From: JAGXIT01 sp049293335
GTDB lineage: Bacteria; Patescibacteriota; Saccharimonadia; Saccharimonadales; UBA4665
Assembly: GCA_049293335.1 (NCBI GenBank)
Contig: JBATSO010000066.1
Span: forward strand, 1-53,080
Reading direction: 5' to 3'
Length of the DNA: 53,080 nucleotides
The notes under the pieces are model-generated. The model did no database searches and was not told where the DNA came from. It worked only from the letters and a program-made list of their open reading frames with translations. A program made the position numbers and the translations under genes. Shown here one piece after another: positions 1-9,350 of the stretch; position 1 is the first letter of the stretch, and the number at the start of each line of letters is the position of its first letter.

Positions 1-157
1 GATCGATACCAATCATCCGACTCACTCATAATCGTAGTCTAACACACCGAGCGATCGCAGCAATCACCCCCCCCACGAACATGGCTGAACATGCATTCCC
101 GAGTGGAGCCTGTTATTATAACCACTATCATACGGACTTGACCCAGAATTCATGCGA

Positions 158-1840
158 CTAGAAATGTTCGCGGATGTGCGAGTAACTGTAGTCCCACGAG
201 GCGTCAGTTTTTTTGCGGGGGTTAAAGATGTTTTCGGGGTCAAATATGTGTTTGACTTGTTTAAACAGTGCCAGCACAGGCTTACCAAATTGGGCCTCAA
301 GCCACGGACCGCGCACCAAGCCATCGTTATGCTCACCGCTCAGGCTGCCACCGTACTTTAAGACTAGGTTGTTCACTTCGCGCTGACTGGGCTCGATCTT
401 GCGACGTTCTTTTTCGTCTTCGATTTTCATAAGAGGTATGACATGGAAATTGCCATCGCCCATGTGGCCGGCAATAGTGGCAAACAGCTTATATTTTTTC
501 AAAATTTTACGAAGTTGCGGCAAAAACTCTACCAAGTGTTCGGGCGGCACCACAAAATCATCAATGTATGGTGCAGTGTGCTTATCTTTAACCTTACTGC
601 GCAAAATTTGGAAACTATAGCGGCGCATAATCCAAAACTTTTGGCTCTTACCTTCGGTTGGCGTTTCTTCGAAGCCGTTTATTTCGTAGCGGGCACGTTT
701 TTTTCTAAGGTCGTGGTGTAGAGCTCGTACTTTGGCTCGTACTTCTTCTTCAGAATCACCGTTAAATTCGACCATAAGGATAAGCTTTGGTACGCCCCTT
801 AGCAGTTGCAAGCCATCGGGAATAAGGCTAAAAAGTAAGTGAACGAACTTTTTAAAACCCAGGCGCTGATAAAACGCTGGCATAAAACGAAGTGAAAGTA
901 ATAAGGTTTGGTCGTCAAAACTCTCAAACGTGGCAGGTTTATGAGACAAGACTTTTGGTATAAGTTCGCCGAGATCTTTAATATTCTTCATAAATAATAC
1001 TAACAGACCCGAATGGGGGCGGTGTGGTACCAAACGAAACGTGGTTTCGGTAATCAGCCCCAGCGTGCCTTCAGAGCCTACAATTAGTTGCCCGAGGTCA
1101 AAAATGCCCGTTTCTCTATCCCACACGCGCCAGAGGCTATAACCCATACTGTTTTTTGTTACTTTTGGCCGCGCCTCTTTTATGGCGTCGTAGTGGTCTT
1201 CGCAGAGCTTGAATATGCGTTCGTAAATTTTGCCCTCGAAGTCGCCCTGGTTTATCTTGGCGTCAAGCTGTTTTTTGGTAAGCGGTTTAACTGTGTATTC
1301 TTTACCATCGGCAAACACAACTTTTAATTCGGTGACAAAGTTTTCTACCTTGCCATATTCGAGCGACTTTTCGCCGCCAGAGTTGTTGGCCGTGATACCG
1401 CCTATCTGGCACATGTCGCGGCTGGCAGGGTAGGAGGGCATAAGCACATTTTTCTTCAGTGTTTCGCGTTCGAAATCGCGGTAAAACACGCCTGGCTGGG
1501 CCGTACCTTTCAAACCAGTAATTGGGCCGATGTGCGTAAAATACTTTGCAAAATCCACAATAATCGATTCGTTTATGGCTCCTCCGGCCATATCGGTGCC
1601 TGCCGCGCGACCTGTCAGTGACAAGCCTGGGTGTTCCTTTTTGTGTGTAGCGACAAAGCGTACGAGCCGCTGGACATCTGCGGAATCACGGGGACGCGCG
1701 ACAATTTGGGGGCGAAGTTCGAACATACTGGCGTCGTGACTATACGTTTCGATCGCTTCAGGTGAATCGTCCAGCTCACCTAAGAAACCGTGTTTTTGGA
1801 GGGCATTTTTGAGATCTTTCATTATGTTTAAGCTTATCAT
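158..1840 (-). CDS. FAD-linked oxidase, GlcD / D-lactate dehydrogenase family
   Basis: A 560-residue flavoprotein of the FAD-binding PCMH type (FAD_binding_4 followed by FAD-oxidase_C). The FAD-binding half (about residues 40-270) shows SLTGRAAGTDMAGGAI and GSEGTLGLITETTFR. The C-terminal half has AGHMGDGNFHVIP and SGEHNDGLVRG, the His-rich substrate and flavin region of D-lactate/glycolate dehydrogenases. It ends soon after the NIFNPRKK motif, so the C-terminal Fe-S domain of the longest family members is absent. The family oxidises 2-hydroxy acids and passes electrons to quinone, cytochrome or another acceptor; the substrate cannot be told here. The gene is divergent from a type II NADH dehydrogenase, which fits a respiratory role. 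The start is uncertain: ATG at 1840 or ATG at 1822, neither with a good ribosome site. Confidence 0.88.
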   Translation of the reverse strand: MISLNIMKDLKNALQKHGFLGELDDSPEAIETYSHDASMFELRPQIVARPRDSADVQRLVRFVATHKKEHPGLSLTGRAAGTDMAGGAINESIIVDFAKYFTHIGPITGLKGTAQPGVFYRDFERETLKKNVLMPSYPASRDMCQIGGITANNSGGEKSLEYGKVENFVTELKVVFADGKEYTVKPLTKKQLDAKINQGDFEGKIYERIFKLCEDHYDAIKEARPKVTKNSMGYSLWRVWDRETGIFDLGQLIVGSEGTLGLITETTFRLVPHRPHSGLLVLFMKNIKDLGELIPKVLSHKPATFESFDDQTLLLSLRFMPAFYQRLGFKKFVHLLFSLIPDGLQLLRGVPKLILMVEFNGDSEEEVRAKVRALHHDLRKKRARYEINGFEETPTEGKSQKFWIMRRYSFQILRSKVKDKHTAPYIDDFVVPPEHLVEFLPQLRKILKKYKLFATIAGHMGDGNFHVIPLMKIEDEKERRKIEPSQREVNNLVLKYGGSLSGEHNDGLVRGPWLEAQFGKPVLALFKQVKHIFDPENIFNPRKKTDASWDYSYSHIREHF

Positions 1841-1885
1841 GGTTGGACGGTCATTAATAGATTTTACTCAGTCCACAGCATGTTA

Positions 1886-1915
1886 TTGCGAAGTACTTAT
1901 GCTTACTGATACAAT
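1886..1915 (+). promoter_or_regulatory. Promoter of the NADH dehydrogenase gene
   Basis: TTGCGA (1886-1891) and TACAAT (1910-1915) are 18 bases apart. The -10 box lies 10 bases before the ATG at 1926, so the transcript would have almost no leader. This is the reason for choosing 1926 rather than the upstream in-frame starts. Confidence 0.6.
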
Positions 1916-1925
1916 GGGCACATCT

Positions 1926-3134
1926 ATGGCAAACACCAAAAAAAATCCCAAGCAAAAAATTGTAATAGTCGGCGGTGGCTTTGGGGGCATTAAGGCCGCC
2001 TTAGCACTTTGTAACGAAGATTTCGCAGAAGTAACACTGGTGTCGGAGCGCTCCGATTTTTACTATTATCCCACAATGTACCTAACTGCCACAGGGCGAT
2101 CAGAAAGAATTTCGGCCATACCGCTCGAAAGAATTTTTGAAAACAAAAAAATTACCATTGTCGAGGCAAAAGCCACTAAAGTCGATCAAGCCGCAAAAAA
2201 CGTTATTTTGGAAACTAAAGAAGCTATAGCTTACGACAAGCTTATTTTGGCGCTCGGAGTTGTTACCAATTATTTTGGTATACCAGGCCTGGAAGAACAT
2301 TCCTATGGCATAAAAAGTATTCCCGAAATTACACGCTTTAAGCGTCATTTGCATGCTCAGTTAATAGCCGAAAACAAACCAGACTTGCGTTACGTAGTGG
2401 TAGGTGGCGGCCCAACAGGCATAGAGCTAGCAGGCGACCTCGGCGCGTATCTTAAGGAATGCATGAAACGCCACAACATTCGCCGCCGCGCTGTGCATAT
2501 CGACCTTGTTGAAGCCATGCCACACCTTATGCCACGACTGCCCAGGCCAGTCGGGCGGGGGATTGAACGGCGCCTCCGAAAACTTGGGGTCAAACTGTAC
2601 ATGGGGAGCCGCGTTGAGGGCGCTAGCAGCGAAGAACTAACTGTTTCAGGCAAGCCCATTCGCAGCCACACAATTATTTGGACGGCTGGCGTAGCTAATA
2701 ACCCATTCTTTACAGACGCAGAGTTTAAACTCAGCCCCCGAAGAAAAGTGTTGGTAGACGAGTTTTTGCGAGCCGAAGGTTCAAAAGATGTTTTTGTTAT
2801 CGGCGATAATGCCGAAACACCGTTTAGCGGCATGGCCCAAACTGCCCTGCGCGATGCCGAGTTTGTAGCACACAACTTACTGCTAGAATCACGTGGCGAT
2901 CCCAAGCTAGCGTACCGTGCCAAAGAACCTGTGTACATTACACCTGTTGGACCATACTGGGCCTCTGTACTGTGGGGAGATGTGCATTTGCGCGGCGTGA
3001 TTGGCTGGCTACTGCGCGGCGCGGCAGACTTTCGGGCATTTACCGAGTTCGAGTCTTTACCGCGGGCGGTCGAGCAGCTTTCCTACGCCTCAGAACATCA
3101 AGATCTTTGCCCCGTTTGCGGTTCTCAGCAATAA
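1926..3134 (+). CDS. ndh: Type II NADH dehydrogenase-like FAD/NAD(P) oxidoreductase
   Basis: This 402-residue, single-chain two-dinucleotide-binding flavoprotein would oxidise NADH and reduce quinone at the inner face of the membrane without pumping ions. Visible motifs are the N-terminal FAD site IVIVGGGFGGIKAALAL, the second Rossmann site VVVGGGPTGIELAGDL near the middle, and FVIGDNAE (the late FAD-contacting Asp motif). The C-terminal part is typical of NDH-2 (FTEFESLPRAVEQL). The last residues contain CPVCGSQQ, a CxxC pair that is not part of the usual NDH-2 core and could bind metal or be redox-active. The start ATG at 1926 follows a -10 box by ten bases. It probably works with the divergent FAD oxidase and the ATP synthase; no terminal oxidase is present in this window. 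Membership of the family is clear; quinone specificity is inferred. Confidence 0.88.
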   Translation: MANTKKNPKQKIVIVGGGFGGIKAALALCNEDFAEVTLVSERSDFYYYPTMYLTATGRSERISAIPLERIFENKKITIVEAKATKVDQAAKNVILETKEAIAYDKLILALGVVTNYFGIPGLEEHSYGIKSIPEITRFKRHLHAQLIAENKPDLRYVVVGGGPTGIELAGDLGAYLKECMKRHNIRRRAVHIDLVEAMPHLMPRLPRPVGRGIERRLRKLGVKLYMGSRVEGASSEELTVSGKPIRSHTIIWTAGVANNPFFTDAEFKLSPRRKVLVDEFLRAEGSKDVFVIGDNAETPFSGMAQTALRDAEFVAHNLLLESRGDPKLAYRAKEPVYITPVGPYWASVLWGDVHLRGVIGWLLRGAADFRAFTEFESLPRAVEQLSYASEHQDLCPVCGSQQ

Positions 3135-3208
3135 ATAAATAAATAAATAGTATCGATCTGTAGTGGTTATTGGCTAACACAGGCGGTGCTGTTGCTATAC
3201 TAGAGAGT

Positions 3209-6200
3209 ATGGATAGCTATCGTGAACTCTATGCGTCACTTAACGCCGCTCAGCGCACTGCTGTCGACACTATATATGGGCCTGTTTTGGTAATTGCTGG
3301 GCCTGGCACTGGCAAAACACAGCTTTTGAGCGCCCGTGTGGCGCACATTTTGAAACAAACCGACGCTTTACCGCAAAATATTTTGTGTCTAACATTTACC
3401 GAAAACGGCGCCACCAACATGCGAGAACGCCTAACACGTTTTATTGGCAAAGACGCCTACGATGTGGCAATTGGCACCTACCACTCTTTTGGGAGCACCA
3501 TTATTCACACTTTTCCCGAATATTTTACCGACCTGCGGCTCGAGCGCCCCGTTGACGAGCTGGGCAAAAGACAAATTGTAGCCGACATTATCGAAAAAAC
3601 GGCCTTTCGAAGTCCTATAAAACAAACTAGACACCATTTAGGCGACCTCATGGCAACCATTAGCGAAGTGAAGCGCGGACTATTACAACCAGATGATCTG
3701 CGCGCTATTGCCGCCGAGAACCTCCGTGTCATTGAACATACCAAACCAGCACTGTCCTCGACTCTTGAACCGTACGTGAAGGCACTACCTCGTAAACTTG
3801 AGATTGCAGAGCCGCTTTTTATTGAGCTAATCGAGGCTTTGCACGCGTACTCGCCGCAGTACACACACCCTAAAATTCGCAGCCTCGCGGCTCTTGCGGC
3901 AGATGATCTTGCTACCGCGCTTACAGCCGCACAAGACAGTGGCAAAACCACGCCGCTCACTGCCTGGAAAAACACCTGGCTCGTGAAAGATAACACAAGC
4001 CAGTACATGTTAGCGGGCGGGATTGAATCGGCCAGAATTGAAGCGCTCGCCACCGTACTCGAACAATACCAAGCAGCCTTACACCACAAAGGCTTGTTTG
4101 ATTTTGACGACATGATACTGCACACCATTCGCGCTCTAGAAACCAATGATAGCCTGCGTTACACCTTGCAGGAGCGGTACCAGTTTATCTTGCTCGACGA
4201 GTTTCAGGACACCAATGCCGCACAACTTCGCCTGGTCGAGCTGCTTACCAATAACCCCGTCGACGAGGGTCGACCAAATGTGCTGGCCGTGGGTGATGAT
4301 GACCAAGCAATTTACGCTTTTCAAGGTGCACAGTACAGTAACATGCGCGATTTTTATGACCTATACCAAGATGTTACAGTGGTTGCGCTTGAGGAAAATT
4401 ACCGCTCTGCACCCGAAATTTTGCTGGCCGCCACTGCTATTGCCAACCAAATTGAATCTCGCCTACATCACACTATGACCAACATCACCAAACAGCTTAC
4501 GCCTCGAGCCAAAAACTTACCACCCCTTATGCTCGGCCAACACGAATACAATAACGATGTCGGCGAATATACAGCTATTGCCGAAAACATTGCCAAACTT
4601 ATTAAACAAGGCGTTGCGCCAGAAGAAATTGCCGTACTTGCCCCCAAGCACGCATACCTAGAAGCTATTGTGCCGTATTTACAAAAAGAGGGGGTCGCGG
4701 TTAACTACGAACGCCGAGAAAATATTTTGGAAGCACCCGTTACCCAGCAGCTTCTTACCATGTCTCGACTGCTTTTAGCTCTTCAAGGTGGCCAAACAAA
4801 ACAAGCCGACAGTCTTTGGCCCCAAATACTCAGTTACGATTTTTGGCAGTTTTCAACCGCGACTATTTGGCGCATATCGTGGCAAGCAGCAGAGACTCAT
4901 AAAAGTTGGGCTGAAATTGGGCTACAGCACAAAGAAACAAAACATGCCGTGCTGTTGCTTCTGACCCTGGCAGGGCAGGTGAGTATTGCCAGTGCCGAAA
5001 CTATTTTAGACGGCTTAATTGGTACCTCTGCCCAGCAGACAAATGATCGCCAACTGCCAAGCGTTCGCAGCCCCTTGCGCGATTATTATTTTAAACAGCA
5101 GGGTGAGGCAGTATTGTTTCAAACGGTCAATGAACTATCAGTTTTACGCGCCAAGTTCCGCGAGCATCAAACCACCAAAAGCCAGGCGCTTACACTTGCC
5201 GACCTAATGAGCTTTGTTGCTGAATATCAGGCTGCCGACCAGCAGATGCTTAACACCAGCCCCTACACGCAAGCTGAAAAGGCAGTTCGGCTTATGACTG
5301 TTTACAAAGCGAAAGGTCTAGAATTTTTACACGTTTTTCTGCCAAATTGCCAAGATGAAGTGTGGGGCAGCAAAGCCCGTGGCATGGGCAATAAGCTTAC
5401 ACTACCTGCAAACCTTGCCCACCTTCGCCATGCGGGCACTACCGAAGATGAGCGTTTACGGTTATTTTTTGTAGCCCAAACCCGTGCGCGAGCTGGCCTG
5501 CACCTAAGCAGCCATCGAAATAATTTTGCAGGCAAACCCACAAACAGGCTGAAGTATTTTGACGAACTCGAAAATGATAGTAGGGTAATAAACCGCAGCC
5601 TACCCGAGGGTTTCCAAGAAGTTACCCAGGTTGAACGCACTGCAGCGCCGCTCGAAATACTAGAGCTTAACTGGCAGTCTCGGCACCTTGCTACAAAGCA
5701 GCCAGACCTTAAGAGTTTACTTATGGAGCGGCTGAAATCGTATCAACTCAGTCCAACCCATTTAACGCACTTTCTGGACCTTAAGTACGGTGGACCCGAA
5801 AGCTTTCTGCTTGGTACGCTACTAAAGTTCCCCAGTGCCCCGAGTATCGATGCCAGCTACGGTAACGCCCTGCATAGCGCCCTAGAATTTGCCCAGCACG
5901 AACTAAACAAAACAGGCTTTCTGCCGACTCAAAAATTAATCATTGCGCACGCCGTAACACACCTACGGCAACAGCCTTTTAGCGAACACGAACTGCAAGT
6001 ATACGCCGAACGCGCCGCCGAAAGCCTAGCTGGCTACCTTCAAACAGCTCAGTTTACAGTTGGTAATGCGCCCGAGAAATCATTCCGCGAAGAAGGCGTA
6101 TTTGTTGGCGCGGCCCATATGGGCGGCAAAATAGACTTGCTTGAAATTGATAAAAATAATCGTACTATTACCGTGGTCGACTACAAAACAGGACAGCTTG

Positions 6201-6517
6201 GTAAAGACCCCGTAAAACTTTACCGTTATACCTTGCAACTTTACTGCTACAAACTATTGGTAGAAGGCTCGCATAGCTATAAAGGCTACCACGTACCACA
6301 CGGTCGTATAGTGTTTGTCGACCCTGACGAACACGGTAAAATTGTCGAAAAAGAGGTGATGTTTGACGCAACCGAAACAGAACGAGTCAAAGAGCTGCTG
6401 CAGGCATTGTGGCAGAGCGTGCAGAGCCTAAAATTCCCCGATGCAACTGGTCTGGGCGACTCTATGAAAGACCTTCGAACCTTTGAGAACAGGCTGCTTG
6501 AACGTAACCAAAACTAA
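3209..6517 (+). CDS. UvrD/AddA-like helicase with C-terminal RecB-type nuclease
   Basis: A 1102-residue superfamily 1A DNA helicase joined to a PD-(D/E)XK nuclease. Helicase motifs in order are NAAQRTAV (Q motif), AGPGTGKTQLL (Walker A, about residue 31), LLDEFQDTNAAQ (Walker B), DDDQAIYAFQGA (motif III), ENYRSAPEIL and VYKAKGLEFLHVF. The last 250 residues carry GNALHSALEF, then GGKIDLLEI and VVDYKTGQ, which supply the His/Asp/Asp-x-Lys nuclease core. It would process double-strand DNA ends for recombination, like one AddAB chain acting alone. The start is ATG 3209, because TATACT at 3196-3201 sits seven bases upstream; an in-frame start at 3170 would lie before the promoter. A convergent terminator follows. 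Confidence 0.92.
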   Translation: MDSYRELYASLNAAQRTAVDTIYGPVLVIAGPGTGKTQLLSARVAHILKQTDALPQNILCLTFTENGATNMRERLTRFIGKDAYDVAIGTYHSFGSTIIHTFPEYFTDLRLERPVDELGKRQIVADIIEKTAFRSPIKQTRHHLGDLMATISEVKRGLLQPDDLRAIAAENLRVIEHTKPALSSTLEPYVKALPRKLEIAEPLFIELIEALHAYSPQYTHPKIRSLAALAADDLATALTAAQDSGKTTPLTAWKNTWLVKDNTSQYMLAGGIESARIEALATVLEQYQAALHHKGLFDFDDMILHTIRALETNDSLRYTLQERYQFILLDEFQDTNAAQLRLVELLTNNPVDEGRPNVLAVGDDDQAIYAFQGAQYSNMRDFYDLYQDVTVVALEENYRSAPEILLAATAIANQIESRLHHTMTNITKQLTPRAKNLPPLMLGQHEYNNDVGEYTAIAENIAKLIKQGVAPEEIAVLAPKHAYLEAIVPYLQKEGVAVNYERRENILEAPVTQQLLTMSRLLLALQGGQTKQADSLWPQILSYDFWQFSTATIWRISWQAAETHKSWAEIGLQHKETKHAVLLLLTLAGQVSIASAETILDGLIGTSAQQTNDRQLPSVRSPLRDYYFKQQGEAVLFQTVNELSVLRAKFREHQTTKSQALTLADLMSFVAEYQAADQQMLNTSPYTQAEKAVRLMTVYKAKGLEFLHVFLPNCQDEVWGSKARGMGNKLTLPANLAHLRHAGTTEDERLRLFFVAQTRARAGLHLSSHRNNFAGKPTNRLKYFDELENDSRVINRSLPEGFQEVTQVERTAAPLEILELNWQSRHLATKQPDLKSLLMERLKSYQLSPTHLTHFLDLKYGGPESFLLGTLLKFPSAPSIDASYGNALHSALEFAQHELNKTGFLPTQKLIIAHAVTHLRQQPFSEHELQVYAERAAESLAGYLQTAQFTVGNAPEKSFREEGVFVGAAHMGGKIDLLEIDKNNRTITVVDYKTGQLGKDPVKLYRYTLQLYCYKLLVEGSHSYKGYHVPHGRIVFVDPDEHGKIVEKEVMFDATETERVKELLQALWQSVQSLKFPDATGLGDSMKDLRTFENRLLERNQN

Positions 6518-6537
6518 GTCTATACATTAGCCAAACA

Positions 6538-6566
6538 AAAATCGCCCTCTCGGTGAGAGCGATTTA
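6538..6566. terminator. Bidirectional hairpin between convergent genes
   Basis: AAATCGC-CC-TCTC pairs with GAGAGCGATTT around a GGT loop, leaving a two-base bulge. A-rich sequence on the left gives a T-run for the minus strand, and an A/T tract follows on the right. It sits between the helicase-nuclease gene and the convergent aquaporin gene. Confidence 0.7.
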
Positions 6567-6587
6567 TAATACTTTACAAAGTTCTAA

Positions 6588-7361
6588 TTATTTTTTAGTA
6601 ACTGTCTTGCGCTTGGCAGGTGCCTTCGCAGCAGTTGACTTCTTGGCAGCCGCACGTTGTGCACCGACTGTTTTTACCACTGGTTTTGGCACTACAACTG
6701 CGGCAGCAGCCTCTGTAGCCGCTTCTTCGACTTCAGCAACCTCTGTTTCTACAAACAAAAGATTGTAGAGGTGAAAACCAATTACCGCTCCAAGTACAGG
6801 ACCAAGCACGTACGTGCGCCAACCCCACTGGTGCAAGCTCATGGCAACAGCAGGGTTTAAAATACCAGCCGAGCCAAGCGAAGCTAGTAGTGCACCCATG
6901 CTAAGACCACCACCAACCATAAAGCCCTTTAGGCCTGCACTCAAACGCTGGTAAACAGCGCCTGCCACCGCAAAGGCAAATACAAAGGTACCGACCACTT
7001 CTGCCACCAGCACACGGGCATCGTATGCGCCATTGTTCTTAACATCGTGCAGCTTAGTAAAGTATAAGAACAAATACCAAGCAGCAGCAGCGCCTGCAAA
7101 TTGGGCTACTATATAGCTAACAGCTTGTAGAGCCTTAAGCTTACGCACAGACCAGAGACCAATAGTAAGCGCAGGGTTAAACACTGCCCCCGAAATTCCA
7201 CCAAGTGCCACCACCATAAGGGCCAGCGTTAGGCCAGCCGCCGTAGAAATAAAGTAGGGCAGGTTTAGTTGTGAGTGAGTAAGGCTAAGTACCGTCAGCG
7301 TCAAAACGCCAGTACCCAAAAATTCACTCACAAGCATCGCGAGCTTGTTTTTACGAAACAT
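6588..7361 (-). CDS. MIP family channel (aquaporin / glycerol facilitator)
   Basis: This 257-residue inner-membrane channel has the internally duplicated MIP fold. The two pore-lining NPA boxes are visible as VFNPALTIG (first half) and LNPAVAMSL (second half), with six hydrophobic helices between residues 10 and 205. It would conduct water and perhaps small uncharged solutes; the selectivity filter was not resolved by eye. The C-terminus after about residue 215 is a long Ala/Lys/Val-rich tail ending in KRKTVTKK, a histone-H1-like basic extension not needed for the channel. GGAGGA lies nine bases before the ATG, and TTTACA/TAAGCT spaced 17 bases apart precede it, so it has its own promoter downstream of the 7443-8636 gene. 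Confidence 0.9.
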   Translation of the reverse strand: MFRKNKLAMLVSEFLGTGVLTLTVLSLTHSQLNLPYFISTAAGLTLALMVVALGGISGAVFNPALTIGLWSVRKLKALQAVSYIVAQFAGAAAAWYLFLYFTKLHDVKNNGAYDARVLVAEVVGTFVFAFAVAGAVYQRLSAGLKGFMVGGGLSMGALLASLGSAGILNPAVAMSLHQWGWRTYVLGPVLGAVIGFHLYNLLFVETEVAEVEEAATEAAAAVVVPKPVVKTVGAQRAAAKKSTAAKAPAKRKTVTKK

Positions 7362-7442
7362 ATATAAATTCCTCCACTTATTTGTGATACTTCAAGCTTA
7401 CAGAGATATACCGCTTTTGTAAAGTAGGCGAACGAAACTCAT

Positions 7443-8636
7443 CTAGTTGGTAACAGCAAACGTTCGTGGGCTGCCATCGGTTAATGTAGCGGCAGTCGCA
7501 AATTGATACGCTACTCCAGCGAATAATGCGGTATCAAATGCTTTATTCTCATCGGCTCGGCCAGAGGCCATAGCTTTTGCAAGCTGGATAATCCTCGGTA
7601 CATCGACAACAAATGCTTGAGGTAGTTCATCCTCAGATATGTTAGGAAAATTTTTCTTTAATTCTTGCTTAAATAGGGCTTGAGAGAATGATTGGCCTTC
7701 GCAGAAGTTCAATACAGAAAAAGCTTCATTATGGTCACCTCGAAGACGCTTACTTGTCGAAACAGGGTAGTCCTGTTGACCGTCTTTTTGGACGCTAGAT
7801 ATATGGCTCATAATTACGTTATATCGAGATTCTCCATTGCTATCTTGGAAATATCCTTCGTGGGCCATTGTGCCAGCCCAGCCCTCGTGAACTCTATTGG
7901 CAACCCCTTCATCATATTCCAAACCTATACGCGTATAGATAGCTTCTATGGTTTTTGTAATATGACCGTACATATCGATTCCGTTCTGGAATATAAGCTC
8001 GAGATTGTCGTTTGCACCGCAATCCGTTTTACCTCCCCCCTCATGGTCCCCACTGTGTGTACCGCAAATAATACCCTCAGCCTGAAGCTTTCTAGCAACA
8101 ACGCCAAGATCTTCATCGACTGTTTCTATACTACTATCGAGTGCACTCTGCATTGCGAGAGCCGTTAGATAACCACCGCCTGCTACTTTTGCTCTTAGAT
8201 GCTTGCCGGGTGATGAGAGTTCATCTTTGACGAGCGTACCAGATTTATCGGCAAATACGGCCCATATTGCACCACGTCCATCCATGCAACCATCGTCTTT
8301 GTCGGTAATCTCACGCATACATGCACCGCTGGTGATTAACTCTGCGGCAGCAGTTTCTACTTCTTCAGTTAAGATGCCTTTTTCTTTTTGTTGCGTATAG
8401 CTTATTTTAGCATTCGGGTTTCCGTATCCAAGTGTACCTATTTCATGCACGGTGTACTGCTTCATAGTTTCTCCATTATTATCGGAAGTGGGCGTAAACC
8501 CTACAGGTTCGAACATTGCTCCGACTGTAACATCCCCTATTCGTTCATGTGTCACATGCGGGACAACTACACCTTCAGGCGCTTGAGGCGCTAAATATGT
8601 TGCTGGCAGTTGGTGGGGTAATTGTGTGTTCGACAT
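7443..8636 (-). CDS. Carbonic-anhydrase-like metal-site protein, function unproven
   Basis: A 398-residue cytoplasmic protein without a signal peptide or membrane segment. The best clue is a pair of motifs, GCMDGRG near residue 107 and THSGDHEGGGKTDCGAND near residues 187-204. The spacing Cys-x-Asp-x-Arg followed by a His and then (T)DCGA copies the zinc/cadmium ligand set of beta- and zeta-class carbonic anhydrases. Whether it hydrates CO2 is inference, and the total length is greater than a minimal beta enzyme. A second half (about 210-398) is unrecognised. The start MSNTQLP is preferred over the longer in-frame start, which lies in AT-rich promoter-like sequence. It could also be a non-enzymatic relative. 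Confidence 0.6.
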   Translation of the reverse strand: MSNTQLPHQLPATYLAPQAPEGVVVPHVTHERIGDVTVGAMFEPVGFTPTSDNNGETMKQYTVHEIGTLGYGNPNAKISYTQQKEKGILTEEVETAAAELITSGACMREITDKDDGCMDGRGAIWAVFADKSGTLVKDELSSPGKHLRAKVAGGGYLTALAMQSALDSSIETVDEDLGVVARKLQAEGIICGTHSGDHEGGGKTDCGANDNLELIFQNGIDMYGHITKTIEAIYTRIGLEYDEGVANRVHEGWAGTMAHEGYFQDSNGESRYNVIMSHISSVQKDGQQDYPVSTSKRLRGDHNEAFSVLNFCEGQSFSQALFKQELKKNFPNISEDELPQAFVVDVPRIIQLAKAMASGRADENKAFDTALFAGVAYQFATAATLTDGSPRTFAVTN

Positions 8637-8781
8637 AATACTAAATAGTTTGGTGTCAAATATCACTAAACTTTGTCTATGGTACGCCTATGGGAAGCTT
8701 TTGTCTACTTCGTTTTTTCACATTCCATAATGTAATAATTGTCACACTTCTTGAGCCTTGTTGTCCATTATAGTTACCACT

Positions 8782-9069
8782 ATGAGCCATGCATGTACCC
8801 CAGCAGAATTTGCCACCGATACAGTTATTAACTTAGCCCTTATAGGTGATCCTAGTTACCGAGAATCTGTTTTACATTTTTTGCCACCCAATATTCTTGC
8901 TACCATATTAGAAGCTACGGCCAAACTAGACACCGAGGCAGTTGACTCCCGAGATGCCGTGTTGTTAGGGGCCGCAATGGTTTTAGGCGTGCAGGCTGCA
9001 ACTGCAACAATTGTAGACCTAGAACTAGTATTCTCTAAAGAGAATCACAGCACACTAGAACAAGGTTAG
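8782..9069 (+). CDS. Small hypothetical protein
   Basis: A 95-residue protein that I do not recognise. It is acidic and rich in Ala, Leu and Val, with no signal peptide, membrane segment or cysteine pair, and probably mostly helical (for example the stretch SRDAVLLGAAMVLGVQAATA). The support for it being real is the promoter: TATAGT at 8769-8774 lies seven bases before the ATG, the leaderless arrangement seen at many genes here. It is convergent with the small Cys-rich gene downstream. Confidence 0.6.
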   Translation: MSHACTPAEFATDTVINLALIGDPSYRESVLHFLPPNILATILEATAKLDTEAVDSRDAVLLGAAMVLGVQAATATIVDLELVFSKENHSTLEQG

Positions 9070-9099
9070 ATTTAGCAAAACGAATGAGTTTAGAAACAA

Positions 9100-9294
9100 T
9101 TACTGCTGTTCGATTTGAACTGTGGTTGCAACGGCGGGCTTAGCGAGGATTGCGCGGCAGTCAAATGAACTACAATGTATTTCTTTGCGGTTGTTGTGGT
9201 CAATGCCCAGCATGCCTCGGCAATGTGATGTACCGGATTCTGCACAGACACCCGCTGTATTTATCCACGTTGCTCTTTCTGCATCAAAAGCCAT
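9100..9294 (-). CDS. Small cysteine-containing protein, possible metal binder
   Basis: A 64-residue protein I do not recognise. It starts MAFDAERATW and has four cysteines arranged as one alone, one eight residues later (GTSHCRGMLG), then HCSSFDC. His and Cys residues cluster between positions 16 and 44, so a small zinc or iron site is possible. The start is supported by AAGGAG eight bases upstream of ATG 9294, with a TATACT box about 20 bases further back. It lies just downstream of the ATP synthase operon in the same direction, but has its own promoter. Confidence 0.65.
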   Translation of the reverse strand: MAFDAERATWINTAGVCAESGTSHCRGMLGIDHNNRKEIHCSSFDCRAILAKPAVATTVQIEQQ

Positions 9295-9350
9295 ACACAA
9301 CTCCTTATCGTTGAATAATAAGTATATTGTAGCATTTTTTGTAATTTTGT

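Noticed and set aside
61..80. Run of eight C bases near the window start as a possible phase-variable tract
   Set aside because: It lies outside any supported gene and no promoter or frame depends on it.
1..157. Gene in the first 157 bases
   Set aside because: No supported frame or promoter was seen; the stretch appears to be intergenic downstream of the FAD oxidase.
64..336. Minus-strand frame of 90 codons overlapping the end of the FAD oxidase
   Set aside because: It is an out-of-phase shadow of the oxidase gene with no promoter or family similarity.
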